Source of the DNA: Cryptomeria japonica | Lineage: Eukaryota; Streptophyta; Pinopsida; Cupressales; Cupressaceae | Direction of reading: 5' to 3' | Length of the DNA stretch: 64,000 nt | Assembly (NCBI RefSeq): GCF_030272615.1 | Contig: NC_081408.1 | Span: 618,384,476-618,448,475 of the forward strand | Shown: one piece after another, positions 12,162 to 25,205 of the stretch | How the letters are laid out: each line of letters starts with the position of its first letter | How positions within the stretch are numbered: position 1 is the stretch's first letter | The notes under the pieces: generated by a model | The model's database searches: none | Seen by the model: the letters and a program-made list of their open reading frames with translations, nothing else | What the model was told of the DNA's origin: nothing | Translations under genes and position numbers: made by a program

Positions 12162-13841
12162 ATGAGTGGCTATGAGTGCGACAACGATATCTTTTTCAAT
12201 TCTGATCATACCACATTACCTGACATGGACATCTATAGAAACATTCAAAATGTTGAGAACATGGACACTACAAACAACAATGATACACACAATGACAATA
12301 TGGACAACTTTTCCATACATTCAGCAGAAGTGGAAGACTCCATTATGGATCCCCGTTTCAATAGATTGGTTGAGGAAATAATGAGGAGAGATAGACAATA
12401 TTTTCTACAAGTAATGGCGCAAAGTGGAGCCAAGATACCTCATGATTTTGATATGTCTCAAATAATGGAAAATACACCTTTGCAACAACCTCACCTCAAA
12501 ATGGATCAAAGGAGGCCTAATAGTGGAGGAAATAGAGGACCACATCTTGTGCCTAAATCACCATCATCTTGTTTCAAAAACCCAAGGTCCCACATACACA
12601 TGGTCAAGCATATGATACTCACCTTCGCAGACCATTATGGAAGTCTTATGTACAAAAATATGCTCAATCACATTCCAATGTTAAGGACCAACCACCAAAG
12701 CAATTGGATATCCAAAGGCATGTTCAAAATTTGGACACAAGGAAACCCCATGTCAAATTTGGGGGCAACACATTAGAACAAACTCATGACATGCCTGTAG
12801 AGTATGGTATCCATGGACAAAACAAATATTTCATTCCTCATCATGACTCTATACCAAGTGGTCCTTATAAGCAGCATCATTATAGACCTCCTACATATGA
12901 ACATGTGTATGATCAATACCATCCATATATGAACATGCTCCTCCTCCACACAGTGGCTTAGGCATGGGATTTGGTTATGACCTAAGAAAAGCTTGTTTGT
13001 CCACCTTCAAGGATGTCATTGAAAAAGTCTTAGCAATAGAGAAAGTCTTAATTGAACAAGGAGTCATTAAGAAATTTGAAGAAAACAAAGAGGACTTTAA
13101 AGGAAAAGGCAAGCCAAGATTTTGGAATAAAAAAAAGAACACAATCAATGATGGTGTTGTTGATGCCAATACAGTACGACCCAAAATCATTTTTTCTAGA
13201 TCAAGCTCTACAAACAATCAAGTGAATACTCAAACAACTTCCAAATCACGAAGGAAGTACACCCCATTGGGAGAACCACTTGAGTCACCTTTCAAGAAGC
13301 TAGTGGCAAACAAAATAATAACAATTCCAGATTTGCCTCCATATGAACCAAAGGTCAAACCAAATTGGTGGAATGATGATGAATATTGTGAAATCACAAA
13401 AGCAAGGGTCATAAAATAGGAAATTGTCATCGACTGAAGAACATCATACAAGATCTTATTGATAGAGGTGACATTGAGATTGAAGGACACTCATCCAATC
13501 AAGAACATGAAATGTTTAAAGAACCATTCCCAAAACATGACAAGGGAAAAGCTAAAGCCACAGATAAGCAGACCAGCTATACCAGAGCATCCTATAACTA
13601 TGATTCGACTGTCAATCACATTTTAATGGACAATTATGTCTCTACCATTATCATAAAGGATAAAATTCCTGAAAATTCTACCCAAAGACCCAAGGTTGTC
13701 CTAAAAGGCATTGGACCTTCTTTTGAACCCACCTCTGAATGTAATGTTACAAGTCGTCAAGGTAAATTCACTTTGCAAGATGCTCCAGCTAAAAACACCG
13801 CTTCCTCAACAACCAAACTTGAGTATGACCTTGTAGAATAG
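12162..13841 (+). pseudogene. Element B gag remnant
   Basis: Frames shift from 12162-12600 (MSGYECDN..., acidic) to 12569-12961, then 12964-13419 and, after a frameshift in the zinc-finger region, to 13430-13841. Recognisable plant Gypsy gag text includes IEKVLIEQGVIKKFEENKED, PPYEPKVKPNWWNDDEYCEI and GNCHRLKNIIQDLIDRGDIE. The segment expected to hold the retrotransposon capsid domain before 12964 looks deleted. Two frameshifts and several stops make it non-functional. Confidence 0.75.
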
Positions 13842-15041
13842 ATAGGGAAGACACCCATGCTTATCTCCATCCTTGAACTTTAACACATATCCCTTGCACA
13901 TTAGGCCATTCTTGACAAAACTTTGAGAGACACTACTGTCCCTACCGATCTGAACGTGGACCAGTTTCAAGACATGGTGGGATACCTTTCTGTTCCACAT
14001 TCTCTTACATTCACCGAAGTGGATGACGCCTTTGTAAGCCAACCGCATAATGCACCTTTACACATTGAATCCTTCCTACACAAACACCGAATAAAATGAG
14101 TCCTAATAGATGGAGGAGCAGTTCTAAACATTTGTACATTGAGCATTATTAAACAATTGGGATATTTTGAAAAGGCTATAAATTCTACACATGCAATCAC
14201 CATCAAGGCATATGATGATGAAGAACGTTCATCCAAGGGTACAATCACCTTACCTCTTAGAGTTGGGCTAGTTACAAAGGATGTGGTTTGTCAAGTCCTA
14301 GATCTCGATCTCGCATACAACATATTGCTAGGACATCCATGGATTCATGAGTTGAGAGCAGTCCCATCTACATATCATTGATGTATCAAGTTCCCACACA
14401 ATGGAGTTGAAGTGACCATCAAAGCTGATCCAAATCCATTCATATATTGCAACAATCTATGACCTAGATCAGAAATAACAATCCCAGTCAATCGAGAAGT
14501 TGTTCCATCTTCAGCATATGTTGATCCTGAATCATTAAAACCTTCTACATCAAAGCAAGTAGAGCTAAAAGAAAAATTCAAGGTTAAAGACATGGGATGT
14601 GGTGAGTATATCTTTCATGTTGATCAACTCCCACTATCTCCTAAGGTATTCATTCAACAAGAACAATCTATAAACAATTTCCAAGGAATTGGGTGTGAAC
14701 CACCTAGTGTTGTGGCTACTAAGTCTACATGCAAATCTCCTCTAGTGGTGCAAGCATCTCTTGATATCAATAGTCCTAAGAGTGGTTCCAGAAAAGAATC
14801 TATTGAGCATATCACCCACCTTCTTAAGAACTCACATAGCCTTACCATTTCATCCACTCCTCTCCTAGAATTGGATCAACAAGAATTACAAAAGCCCTTA
14901 CGAATTGGGGATGAAAAATCAAGCTATGAAAAGAAAAATCTACAAGACAAAAATAAAGGAAAGTCCTTTAGTCCAAATAAAAATCTAAAGCTATTGGACT
15001 CTACAAAAATCAAGGTCAAGGATAAAAATCCTATGAAATAA
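13842..15041 (+). pseudogene. Element B retropepsin-like protease remnant and linker
   Basis: One frame, in phase with 13512-13841, contains VLIDGGAVLNICTL at about 14100, where the retropepsin D-[ST]-G motif reads D-G-G. It also contains YNILLGHPWIHELRAVPS at about 14315-14370 and FPHNGVEVTIKADPNPF at about 14390-14440. These are diagnostic of plant Gypsy proteases. Stops at 13839, 14098, 14379 and 14460 break it. After 14592 the frame is open for 149 codons (MGCGEYIFHVDQLPLSPKVF...) as the usual linker towards RT, but RT itself is missing. Confidence 0.75.
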
Positions 15042-15118
15042 AAAGAGAAAGAGTTTATCTCCCCTAAATCAAAATAACTCAAGGCAAAAGTTATAAAATT
15101 TCAAGCCAAAAGGCATAC

Positions 15119-15636
15119 TTGTTAATCCTAAGTCTCCATCATGTCATGATACTTTCACTTCTTTTCGCAATCATAAGCCTTCATCACTCATCCACTTGTT
15201 CCACACATCTTTTCCCTTATGGTGATACATCATGGACCTTTAATGGAGCTTCCTCGAAGGACTTTGTTATCAGGGATGCCGAAACTTATTTAGGTGATAC
15301 GCATATGAGCCTATGTAGTCCACACATGAGTAATTCTATCTCAGTTCCTTTATCAAGGAAGACAGTCAGTCAAGCTACACATCATTCAGTCAAGAAACAA
15401 CACATCTACAATCATAAGGTAAAGCCTTGCACATCTAAGGTAGGTGACTTAGTTCTAAAAGAAAATCCTAAGAATTAGCAAGACAGAGAGAAGAAGGGCA
15501 AGTTCGAACCAAATTGGCTTAGTCCTTACATCATTACAATAGTTTACGGATCTGGTGCATATCAACTTTCAACACCAGATGGAGAAGCTCTAGAAGATCC
15601 TATCAACAACATGCACCTTTTTAGGTTTTACAAATA
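15119..15636 (+). pseudogene. Element B integrase C-terminal remnant
   Basis: After the pol deletion the frame reads KVGDLVLKENPKN, a TAG at 15476, then GKFEPNWLSPYIITIVYGSG, AYQLSTPDGEALEDPINNMH and a final stop at 15634. This is the DNA-binding tail of plant Gypsy integrases that closes pol. RT, RNase H and the integrase core should have lain between 15041 and here, so several kilobases are lost. Confidence 0.75.
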
Positions 15637-17699
15637 GCTCTTCAACATATCCTAATCTAAAAATAAATAAAAAATACAAAAAAATCAAAAAATTCAAAAA
15701 TACAAAAAAACCATAAAATAAAAAATATTTACTTGGTGAAAACCTGGCAAACAGGTGCCTTGGGACACAAAAACATTGAAAAATAGAAAAACATTTCATC
15801 CAACGGTGAAAACCACTTTGGTGGTGCCCTGGGCAAGTACCATGGTGAAAATTGGGTCACCGGCACTGCTCCTTCCTCCTTCAGGATTCCATTTCATCCT
15901 TCACTTTGTACACACTCATAGCCTATACATCCATAATAAACTTACCCATTCCCATCATGGCTTGTTATTGATCTTCCTAAGATTGGTTAGCCATTCATAA
16001 TAAACCTTCATTTTCACCTCTTTCCATCCATAATAAATCAGCTCCTATTTGTGGCTAAGGCAAATCCTACATCTAGTGATGGGTGTGGAACTAAGAGCAT
16101 CACATGTTTCAAGGAGTATAGTTTCTTCTAGTTTTCTTCAGTCTATTCACGTACAATCCACAATAAAGCAACACTCACATCACAAATCTGCAATAAAGTT
16201 TTGTCTTATTCGCAATAAAGTATCAGTTTCATGGATTCAGTCAGTTTCAGATGAGACATAGCAGCAACAAAAGGGCTTCAACAAATCAAATCCTTCAACA
16301 AACTCAGACAACATTATGGTTTAGTGCTATCTATCCTTTTGTGAAAGTAAACATTGTGACCATAATCAAATAAGACTTATACAAGTGAAAAGAGACACTA
16401 AACTTGAGGACTACAGTGGATATTGGTATCGAATCTTGGTTTTATTTTGATTTTATCTCTTGGTGACATGTCTTTTAGCTTTTCCAGGATATCTCTGACT
16501 AGAGATTTTATCTCTAGGATGTCTTTGACTAGAAAGGTGAGGATGGGGTATCGTCACCAATTTTTCTTTGTTGTTTTTGGATTGTCTCTTAGTAATGCTA
16601 TGACTTGTCCAAGGATATGAGGGCACTGTGAGTCTAGTGTGAATTGGGGCATTCCTTGTTTGCAACTGTCTTATCTCCATGCAAACGGGTAAAATGACTT
16701 TCTAGATCGAACCTATGTTTGGATTTCCATAACCTATTTGCCATAATAAAGCTCAATGATGATAATAGCACAAGAAGTTCTTTCACTTCCATATCTTCTA
16801 TCTTTCATCCCCCTTTCTTGATTGGCCTCCATCATCCTTCTTGAGTTTGTGTATTTCTTTATCACATGACTGAGTATAATGACACCAAAAATGTTTGCAC
16901 TTCATGTAGTTTGCACCTACATTACCACATATTAGCATTTCATACACAATTGCATCACATGTTGCACACAACACATGATTAGCGCATTTTACATTTTCAT
17001 CATGTAAATAGTTATTTGCATTATCATATTCATCTGCATGTCATAAATTTACATTCACATTTGCATAACATATTAAACCCATAAAAGAACAAAAATATTA
17101 CATTTCATCATGTACATATTTTCATCCATATCATAAGCACCACATAGAAGCATACATCATAAAACATATAGAAGCATCACATCGGTACGCATGCATATAG
17201 CTACCGCAAGGATGAATCATCTCATATATATATCAAAATCATAAGTGTCATGATATAATGATGTCAAAAGCATATGGCTACAATCACCCAAAGGTGTCAT
17301 CATACAAAATGGTACAAAAACTGATACATAGAGAGCCCTCTAAGGCTATGATGAACTCCCTCCCTCAAAGCTGGCTGGCCTCAACGAAGTCTGAGCCCTG
17401 GAAGGACCAGCCCCAGGATCATCTCTCCTATCCCCTCTATTTGGTGGTGGTGGAGGACCCATAACTCCACCGCTAGATGCCTATCTCCCGTCTCTCCCTC
17501 CAATGGTCATCGCAGTCCGCGATGGTCTTTGGAAGCTCCTCGCCTATTGATCTAGTGGTACCAATCCATAGTATAGGTCTCTCCAGTAGGCTATCTCCTC
17601 CCCTGCCTGCAGAACATAGGCGTATCCTTCCCCTATGTCCTCTACTTCCTATCTCCCTACCCTCAATGTTGTCTCAGCCTTCGTATAGTGCTGAATATC
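15637..17699 (+). other. Element B 3' non-coding region
   Basis: No gene. It begins with an A-rich stretch and the module GGTGAAAACC/TGGCAAACAGG (15736-15860), shared with element C at 51045-51120. Between 15920 and 16750 at least seven AATAAA hexamers occur, several inside CCATAATAAA. From 16900 to 17240 the DNA is AT-rich with repeated CATCACAT-like words. Confidence 0.55.
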
Positions 17700-18241
17700 C
17701 TAATCCCTCTCTCGCTCAGTGCCCCTCAGCTGTCTCTTGAGCCTAGCCGTATCTTGCTCTAGATCTTGAATCTCATTTGTCTGTCCTTGACAGATCTCTC
17801 TCAAGGATAGTAGCTCATCCTCCCCCATCCCACAGCCAACCCTTGTGTCACCTTGCCTGGATAGAGGAACCCACTGATCACTCCTGCCAACACCGCCGAT
17901 AGCACTAATCCTGTCTATGTCATGGTGTCCCATGCCACATGTCCAGCCCTCATCTCTAGTCCTAGATCCTAGAACACTCATCTTAGTTCATCCCTATCTC
18001 CCTCTCAATCATAAGGAACTAACTCCCTATCGATTGGTATCCTCAGTATCCTATACACATCCTCCAAGGTGACTACCATCTCACCCATCGACAAATGAAA
18101 CGTGCAAGTCTCTAAATACCATCTCTCAACTAGCATAGTCAACAAACCCATGTTTGCCCAAAACTCAGGCACATACAGAATATGTCCTAGGACCATAGCC
18201 TCAATTGCTATTCTCTCCTCGAGTGTTAGCTCTACTCGCAA
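17700..18241 (-). pseudogene. Plant mobile domain (PMD) remnant, antisense in element B
   Basis: At 18241-18005 the minus strand reads MGLLTMLVERWYLETCTFHL followed by SMGEMVVTLEDVYRILRIP, the signature of the plant mobile domain found in Gypsy and MULE elements. A second frame at 17981-17700 ends in a short coiled coil (LSLREICQGQTNEIQDLEQD). Most of the domain between these is missing. Its orientation opposite to gag-pol suggests a captured antisense gene. Upstream it meets a stop at about 18245 and then the 79-bp repeat in which element D is inserted. Confidence 0.65.
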
Positions 18242-18374
18242 ACTCTATGTTGAAAGGAATCTCTCCCATGACTCTAGCATCAATAGGTCCTCCTACACTC
18301 AAACAAATCAACTGTGTCAATCCTAGTGGCATTCCCTATTCATCACAAAGTGTTGCTTTTTATCTTAGTGCTTA

Positions 18375-18379
18375 TATCT
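18375..18379. repeat. Target-site duplication TATCT of element D
   Basis: TATCT at 18375-18379 precedes TGTTACTACTT and recurs at 25997-26001 after GGGCCTAACA. Confidence 0.92.
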
Positions 18380-19550
18380 TGTTACTACTTATCAAGTTGC
18401 CATTAGTTTTATATCCAAAGTCATTCTATATACTCTAGTCAGTTACTACTACCGAAATATTTAGTTGGTATGCACAGTTCAGTCGGTTATAGAAGAAAGT
18501 AGTCACAGAGCCCAATATGCATTGAGCTATCTACCAAGTATCATTCCATGTCTACCGAGCAGCAAAGATGATACACTGAGTGAAACGTGTTACCAAATTC
18601 ATTGAACCTGGACACACATATGAAAATGTGTTACAAGATCGAGGAACATAGAACCATTATCACATTGGAAATTGCACTTAAAGATTGTGTATAATTTTGA
18701 GGTCATCTAACCAATGAAATATTTTGCATGGTTATTTTTTTGAATCATGTTTGTAAGATCAAAGCAATGAATCAGATCATTGACATAAGAAATCTATTTA
18801 TACAGCATGGATTAAAGATAAAAGTGTGAGACATGGATATACACAAGTGTATGAATCAAGACATGTGTGATGCATGAGAAAGCACTAAGTGTTATGACTG
18901 TTACAGAGACACAGAGGTCACTGAGAAGGATTTCAGAGAACAGTCAAAGAATAGAGTAAACAAAAGGGTTTACCGAGTTACTTTATGGGTTACTGAGGTA
19001 TGCTATAGGCAAGGTAATCTTATTTTGAGCACATAGAATCTGCTATAACATTCTAGATGTAAAGTTGCAGATAGTTGTAAATATTTTATTGAAAATTTTG
19101 AAGTTGTAAGAAAAACCTTTAACAGGGTAAAAGACTCTAATCAAGTCTATAAATTGTAAAGCCTCTAACTAGGTGCAACACCTAGATTAAGTGTTGTAAA
19201 ATCCTTTAGCAAGGTAGATCTAATAGATCTTGCTACTCCTAACAGGGTAAGCTATCAGAAATAGCTAAATATGTAGCTCTAACTGAGCAACCTTTATTAT
19301 TGTAGTAGTGAAGTTGTGGGTGCCATCTCCACCTCAGTTTTTCTCTCTAACCAAGAGTTTCTGTGTAACCAAAATATATGTGTTATGGAGTGAATCATGT
19401 ATGGTTGTTATTTATTTGTTTTAGCTTCGTGTTATGTTACAACATTTTTTGGTTTATGCATAACAGTCAAGATATTGTTGATAAAAGGATTTGAAGTATT
19501 GATTCATTCCTCCCCTCTTAGTACATTAGCTTTCCATATTGGGCCTAACA
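18380..19550 (+). repeat. Element D 5' LTR
   Basis: Runs from TGTTACTACTTATCAAG to GGGCCTAACA. The U5 end contains TTCATTCCTCCCCTCTTAGT. A TATA-like TCTATAAATT lies at 19146-19155. It carries about 380 bp (around 18395-18774) that the 3' copy lacks. Confidence 0.9.
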
Positions 19551-19567
19551 ATTGGTATCAAAGCTTG
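19551..19567 (+). promoter_or_regulatory. Primer binding site of element D
   Basis: ATTGGTATCAAAGCTTG follows the LTR directly; one base differs from the usual TGGTATCAGAGC complement of initiator tRNA-Met. Confidence 0.85.
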
Positions 19568-19612
19568 AATCTTGGAAAAGGGTTTAACTGCCTAAAGAGA
19601 AAGATCTTATCA

Positions 19613-20937
19613 ATGGAAGGCTATAAAAAATCTTGGAGGATTGTGTATCTACAAGAAGAGCTAGATCATGCTAATCAAGTGATTGCAGACATGCAAAGGC
19701 AAATGCAAAAATCTCTGAAAGTGAGAAGAAGATTATCTGATGATTTGCAGGACTCTCAACAGTTAGTGGAACAAATTGAGACATCATGTGAGAATAGTAT
19801 ATCTGAAGAGACTGAAGAAATGATTGGAGTATTGAAAGAAAAGAACAAAGCATTGGCTGATCAACTAAAAGCAATGAAAAGAGAACATGAACATTTCAGC
19901 ACACAGATGACTGAAAATATTGATGCATTGAGGACAACCGAGGATAAAGTAGGAGATCTAGAAAGAGAGAAACAACAAATTGAAGCTTTATTATCTAATA
20001 ATAATGATGAAATCATAAGGTTGACTGGGATTCAACAAAATTTGTCAGATCAACTAGGTTATGCACATCGTGAAGCAAATCTGAAAGATGATGAGAATCA
20101 AGCATTGAAACTTGAAGAATCAAGGTTGACCAATGAACTTGAAACAGAGAAGAAATCCAAAGAAACACTGAAGAAGAGTTACGAAGCATCAAAGATGTTG
20201 GATGAGCAACTGAATACAAGATGACCCAACAAAGATGCAGGACTTGGTTACAAAGGAAAAGACTCTATCGAGAAGGGAATCTATACTACTGAGAGAGGAG
20301 AATCATCAAAGGAAAGAAGCCTATTTGCAACTACTGTGGAAATCAAGGTCATACTACCAACATGTGCCAAATCAGAAAAGGTAAGAAACCGAATGTCACT
20401 AAGTCCAATGGTTATTGTTACAATTGCAATAAATATGGTCACACATCTAGTCAATGTAGGACAAAGTTTATTAACAATTATCAGAAGGCAAAATTCAAAG
20501 GGTTTTGTAAAAACTGCAATAGAAATGGACATAGTACCGAGAAGTGTTGGTTTAAGCAAAAGAACTACATGTGATCTGCACACCGAGCAAATACTAGAGG
20601 TTACCGAACTCACATAGATCCTTACCGACAATATTCTGTAGTACCATGGGATTACAATACAAGGATATGGTGTGAATGTTGTGGAAGATATGGACATATA
20701 AGTGCCAACTGCTTTATAAGGTTTGGAATGAACAACCGAAGATCATGGAGAAATCCTGGTATGGCATGTTTTCATTGTCACAAAGTTGGACACTTGGCTA
20801 GAGATTGCAGAGATCAACCTAGAGAAGACACTGAGGAAATAAAAGAGAAATTAAAGATGATTTGGAAAAAGAAGGAAATTGTGTCAAATGAAGAAAGCAC
20901 CTTACCTACCGAGTTAGGTGCTCCTATTCCAAATTAA
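19613..20937 (+). pseudogene. Element D ORF1: coiled coil plus five CCHC zinc knuckles
   Basis: MEGYKKSW at 19613 opens about 204 codons of heptad-rich coiled coil ending at a TGA (20222-20224). In the +1-related frame from about 20300 to 20937 come five C-x2-C-x4-H-x4-C knuckles: CNYCGNQGHTTNMC, CYNCNKYGHTSSQC, CKNCNRNGHSTEKC, CECCGRYGHISANC and CFHCHKVGHLARDC. A TGA at 20572-20574 also interrupts. The order matches A ORF1, with one more knuckle. Likely an RNA-binding structural protein. Confidence 0.75.
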
Positions 20938-21478
20938 TCGGTAAAGGTATGAAGGGACTGCATTCTCTCAAGGTTAAATATTAACAGTTCCTACTTTATT
21001 ATGTACTTAATTCAAAATCTACATAGTTAAGATGTAGTAGTAAGTTTGAAATTCTATCAAAGTCTTTTGAAGCACTATACAGGAAATTTGTCAAGTCAGT
21101 GAATTCAGGAAGCCTGTCAAGTCGATAAATGAAGGAAGTCTGGCTACTCGGTTAAAGCGCAAAAAGGAAAGAAAGACTAGTGGAACCGAGTGCATTTAAT
21201 GTTTTTGACCTAACCTGCACGGAGCCTGATAAGGTATATTGTGTACTTAAAGAATTTTCACGGTCATTTTTCACTCACCAAGTTTTTGAGAGAGCAAAGC
21301 AGAGCGAATCAAAGGCGATCAAACCTCCTACAAAGCAAAATTCAAGGTATTTACATCAATCTCAACACATTGTTAAGCTGGTTTACCGATCTTATCAAGT
21401 TGTTATTATCTGCTAAGTGTGAAGCATCTGCCATTTGAAAATTCTCAAACCCTAGGGATCTTTTATCTGAAATCTACA

Positions 21479-24400
21479 ATGGCACCTAAGATCCAAGATC
21501 CCATTGTTGTCAAGAATGTTGAAAAGCCCTCACTAAAATACTCGTTAACTCCCAAAGTTGCATCTAAACTGAATGACAAAATTGCATTCTCACTCATCCC
21601 AGATAGAGTGTTATTAGTCAAGGATGTGAGATTATTCACCAAATGTCGTGTTGAAGAACTCGGTCATGTTGAAATCAAAGATACATATGATGAATTGTGC
21701 AGCGATGGTAAAATGGATAGCAAGTATGAGCACATTAAGATCAATGGATTGACTGAAGCCCTAACCTATCCCTATGTGTTCAAACCCTAGTGGGTCAAGT
21801 TTGTTCTGAGCAGAGTTCATGATGACTTCATGTGGCTAGAAGAGCAACCATTTAAGCTTACCAAGGAAATCATTCATTTGATCACCGGTTACCCTATTTA
21901 TGATCATGCTTGAGCCCAAAAAATGATATCATAGAAGGAATTGATCAGTTTGACCAGAGTAGAATCAGATTGTAGAGGACTGAAATTAAATAATGTCACT
22001 GATGCAGAACTAAAGTTTTCCATTAGAGTAATAGGTTACTATTTCTTCCAATCGGAAAGGGAAAACAGTGTACCCTGTGCAGCAGTAGACTTAGCATATA
22101 AAATTGTGAAGAAAGGCATGAAAATTGATTTATGTGAGGTGTTGCTGAAAAACCTATTTGAGAATCTGAACATAATCAGGAAGCCAAAGAAGAACAACTC
22201 GGCTAATACACTAAAGTTTGGATCACTGCTTGTATGCATGTTTTTCTACTTTGAGAAGTTCCTTCCAACAGTCGGTAAAGTTGTTTGGGAACTACACCGA
22301 CCAATCACCCATCAGATCAATGACTTCATCAAGAAGCTAAGTGATAATTTTAATGATATTATGGATGATTACTTCAGTAAGTTTCAAGAGAAAATGCATA
22401 ACAGGTACCGGATTCCACCCCAGCTAGTGGAGAAATACAAAGATGACATATGTTTTGAAGTAGACACTGATTACTATTATGTGAATGTTGTGGAACCAAG
22501 AACTCAATCTTTGCCACCTATGGGTTACGAGATTGATTTTGACATCACACAACAACAAATAGATGCATTCCTTACATTACCAAGGCATGCTACCAAGCTG
22601 AGGTATGGAACCTATGAAGAAGTAAAAGAAAAAGTAAAAATGAGCATTATGGTACCCAAAGCTACAAGAAAGGCAACAAAGATGATAAAGGCATTATCAG
22701 AGAAATTCAGAGAAGATTCTTCCTCCACACCTATCAAAGGCACTCTAGACATTACCGAAGAGGAATCTGAAGCCCAAGAGGCAGCTATAACACTGAGCAT
22801 CGAATTGCCTAAGGGAAAAGTGTTGAAAAGAAAGAAACAGGATACATCAAAGGCCTCACCGACTCCTCCAAAAAAGTGACCTAACACAAGAGCATCTGCA
22901 ACCTCACTGAGTAAGAAACCAAAGAATGTTATTGTTCTAAAGGTAACCAAAACCTACAAGAAATCTACTCGGAGACTCATTTTGTCAAAAGAGTCTAGTG
23001 ACACTGAATCTGAAGATGCAAGCAAATTTCAGTTTGTCAAGAGCAAGAAGGTAAATGTACATAGTGTTGAAAATTTGTGTACTAATGTGAAGGAATATGG
23101 TGGATTTGGAGGATTCAGATATGTTAAATATGAATCTAGATCTGCTAATGAAAAGAGACAAATTGAAGAAGCTGTCATCTGCACACTTCTGAAATTTTGA
23201 TTGGTCCCATTAGAAGTCTCTAATTCTCTTCCAAAAGAATTATATGCACATATTGATAACAATTGGCAATATGCCCTCGACTTGGAAAAATAGATTAGAG
23301 AAAGAAGTCTTGTACATCTCTTTCCTTACATGTCGGTAGATGATATCAAGGATCATCTGAAAAACTGCCAGACACAATTCTTAGTCAAGCAAAAGGCCTT
23401 GAAACTGATGAATGGCCTATATATTGAAGTGGAGAAGGAAACAAAAGAATAATGCCAGGCAATCTTTCAACTCAAGGATGCTGGTGAACAAGCTGCAGTT
23501 GAAATAGTTGATGTCACCGAGCAAGATCTTGATGTCATTGAGCAAGACCCTACTGACACCATTCAAATAGATGAAGATATCATGGACATAGAGGCACTTG
23601 AACAGGAAATGATAGAAGGAAATGCATATGCAAAACTTGTATCTAGTGAATCAGTTTTGGAACAAGTCCAGTCTTATCCACCAGTCAATCAACCTATCTC
23701 AACTGAAGCCCCTCAGGATACGAAGCAAGGCACCGAAGGTTACAAGTCTATAGCATAAGGTACTTCTCAAGAAAAGCCCTCTCAAGCACCTTCTAGCACT
23801 AAAAATGTTGAAACTGAGACACCAAGTACCGAGACACCGAAGGACACTACGGAGGCTAAAGAAACTGATGAAAGTGTTGCCTCTACCGAGCAACCTACCA
23901 AGAGTCCTCAAGCCTCACAAGCCATTGTCTTAGTTCAATCGGTGAAAGGTAAAGAAAAGAAAATGAAAAAGCATAGTTTCAAAGTTGATTTTTCAAAACC
24001 AATAGTGTTGCCCAATGTTGATATATCCAAATTAAAGGGGCAAGCACTCATTGATTTCGATGAACTATGCAAAGCAAAGGCCAAACAAGAGAAGCAAATG
24101 GCTATACAAAAGAAAAACAAAGTACTTCAAAAGGTAAAGACACTCTTAACAGATATGCTACCTACAGCTATAGTGTCAACAGATGCAGCTATCCACATTC
24201 AACTGGATGAACTCCTCAATCAAATAGAGACATCTGAAGTCGATGCATCTGAATATTTGAGCAAGCTAAAAGACAAGGAGCTCACTGCTAAAATGATAGA
24301 AGAGGTACAGAAAGCTATAGCTATTGGCAAAGTTAAACTTGTCAAATTTATTGCTGAGTTGTCCCCTCAACTCAAGCACATTCTTTATTTATTTCAAAAA

Positions 24401-24838
24401 CTTTGTACATTTTCTTTATTCATTAAAGACATCAAAAATAAAACTGAAGCAATTGAGAAAGAGATCACCAATCTCTCAAATAAGTTGACCCCAGAGCCCA
24501 ATTCAATTTAGAATTTTTATACCAAGCTACAATAGCTCATGGCTCAACAATTGGAACTAAGGAATGAAGAACACAAGATAAGGATGGACATCATGATACT
24601 TCAAACATTATTCCTTCCTCATCTTTCATCCATCTAAGAACAGATCAACCGAGCTAAATTTCTATCTACTACACAAGAGGGAAGCACTTTAGATGGCTTA
24701 ATATCATTATTGGTTGATATTCAAGCACATAATTCCTTAATGGATAGTGTAAAGGATGCACTCTTTATCGCTCTCACCGAAGCATGGACAAAGTACAAAT
24801 CCATTTTTGACCAGTTGCCACCACTGAATGGTAACTAA
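21479..24838 (+). pseudogene. Element D ORF2: homologue of element A ORF2
   Basis: Begins MAPKIQD at 21479. Landmarks in order: AFSLIPDRV, CRVEELGHVEIKDTY, FVLSRVHDDFM, then the central domain 21941-22879 (KFGSLLVCMFFYFEK, PPQLVEKYKDDICFEVD, VEPRTQSLPPMGYE). A basic stretch KVLKRKKQD, an acidic/Thr-rich segment and a coiled-coil tail ending AWTKYKSIFDQLPPLNGN complete it. A ORF2 aligns along the N-terminal and central parts (AFS-IP, EELG--EIK, VL-RVH--F, FG-LLVC). Several stops (for example 21788, 22877, 23198 and 24509) and frame changes inactivate it. Function unknown. Confidence 0.65.
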
Positions 24839-24840
24839 AT

Positions 24841-25205
24841 TTTGATGTTTGTCAAAAAGGGGGAGTGATATAGTGTTCAAAACTTCAAAATATCAAACAA
24901 AAGGAGTGTAGTATACAAGGGGAGTATACCGAGCAGAGTGAAAAGAGTATCCAAGAGCAGTGAACCGAGCAGTGAACAGAATAGTAAGCAAAGAACAAGA
25001 GCAGCACACTGATCATTGATCACCGAGCATACAAATCAGAATTTTGTACAGTATATTGATAAGGGGAGTATATCTGATTATACTATTTCATTGACTAATG
25101 TATATACTGTCAGTTTAGTCAAATTTTGTAAAGTATATAGATTTTTGAGTTATGACTTTGAAAGTAGTTTTGTCAAACATCTCAACTAGTGTCAAAAGGG
25201 GAGAT
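24841..25205 (+). promoter_or_regulatory. Element D polypurine tracts and 3' region
   Basis: GTCAAAAAGGGGGAGTG at about 24851-24867 follows the ORF2 stop at once, and GTGTCAAAAGGGGAGAT at 25189-25205 abuts the 3' LTR. The spacing of about 340 bp is larger than in A, E and F. Nothing else is recognisable between them. Confidence 0.65.

Noticed and set aside
19397-19612. Upstream extension of the element D ORF1 frame into the LTR
   Set aside because: The frame crosses the LTR end and primer binding site; the same LTR text opens at 25843. The Met at 19613 is the first sensible start.
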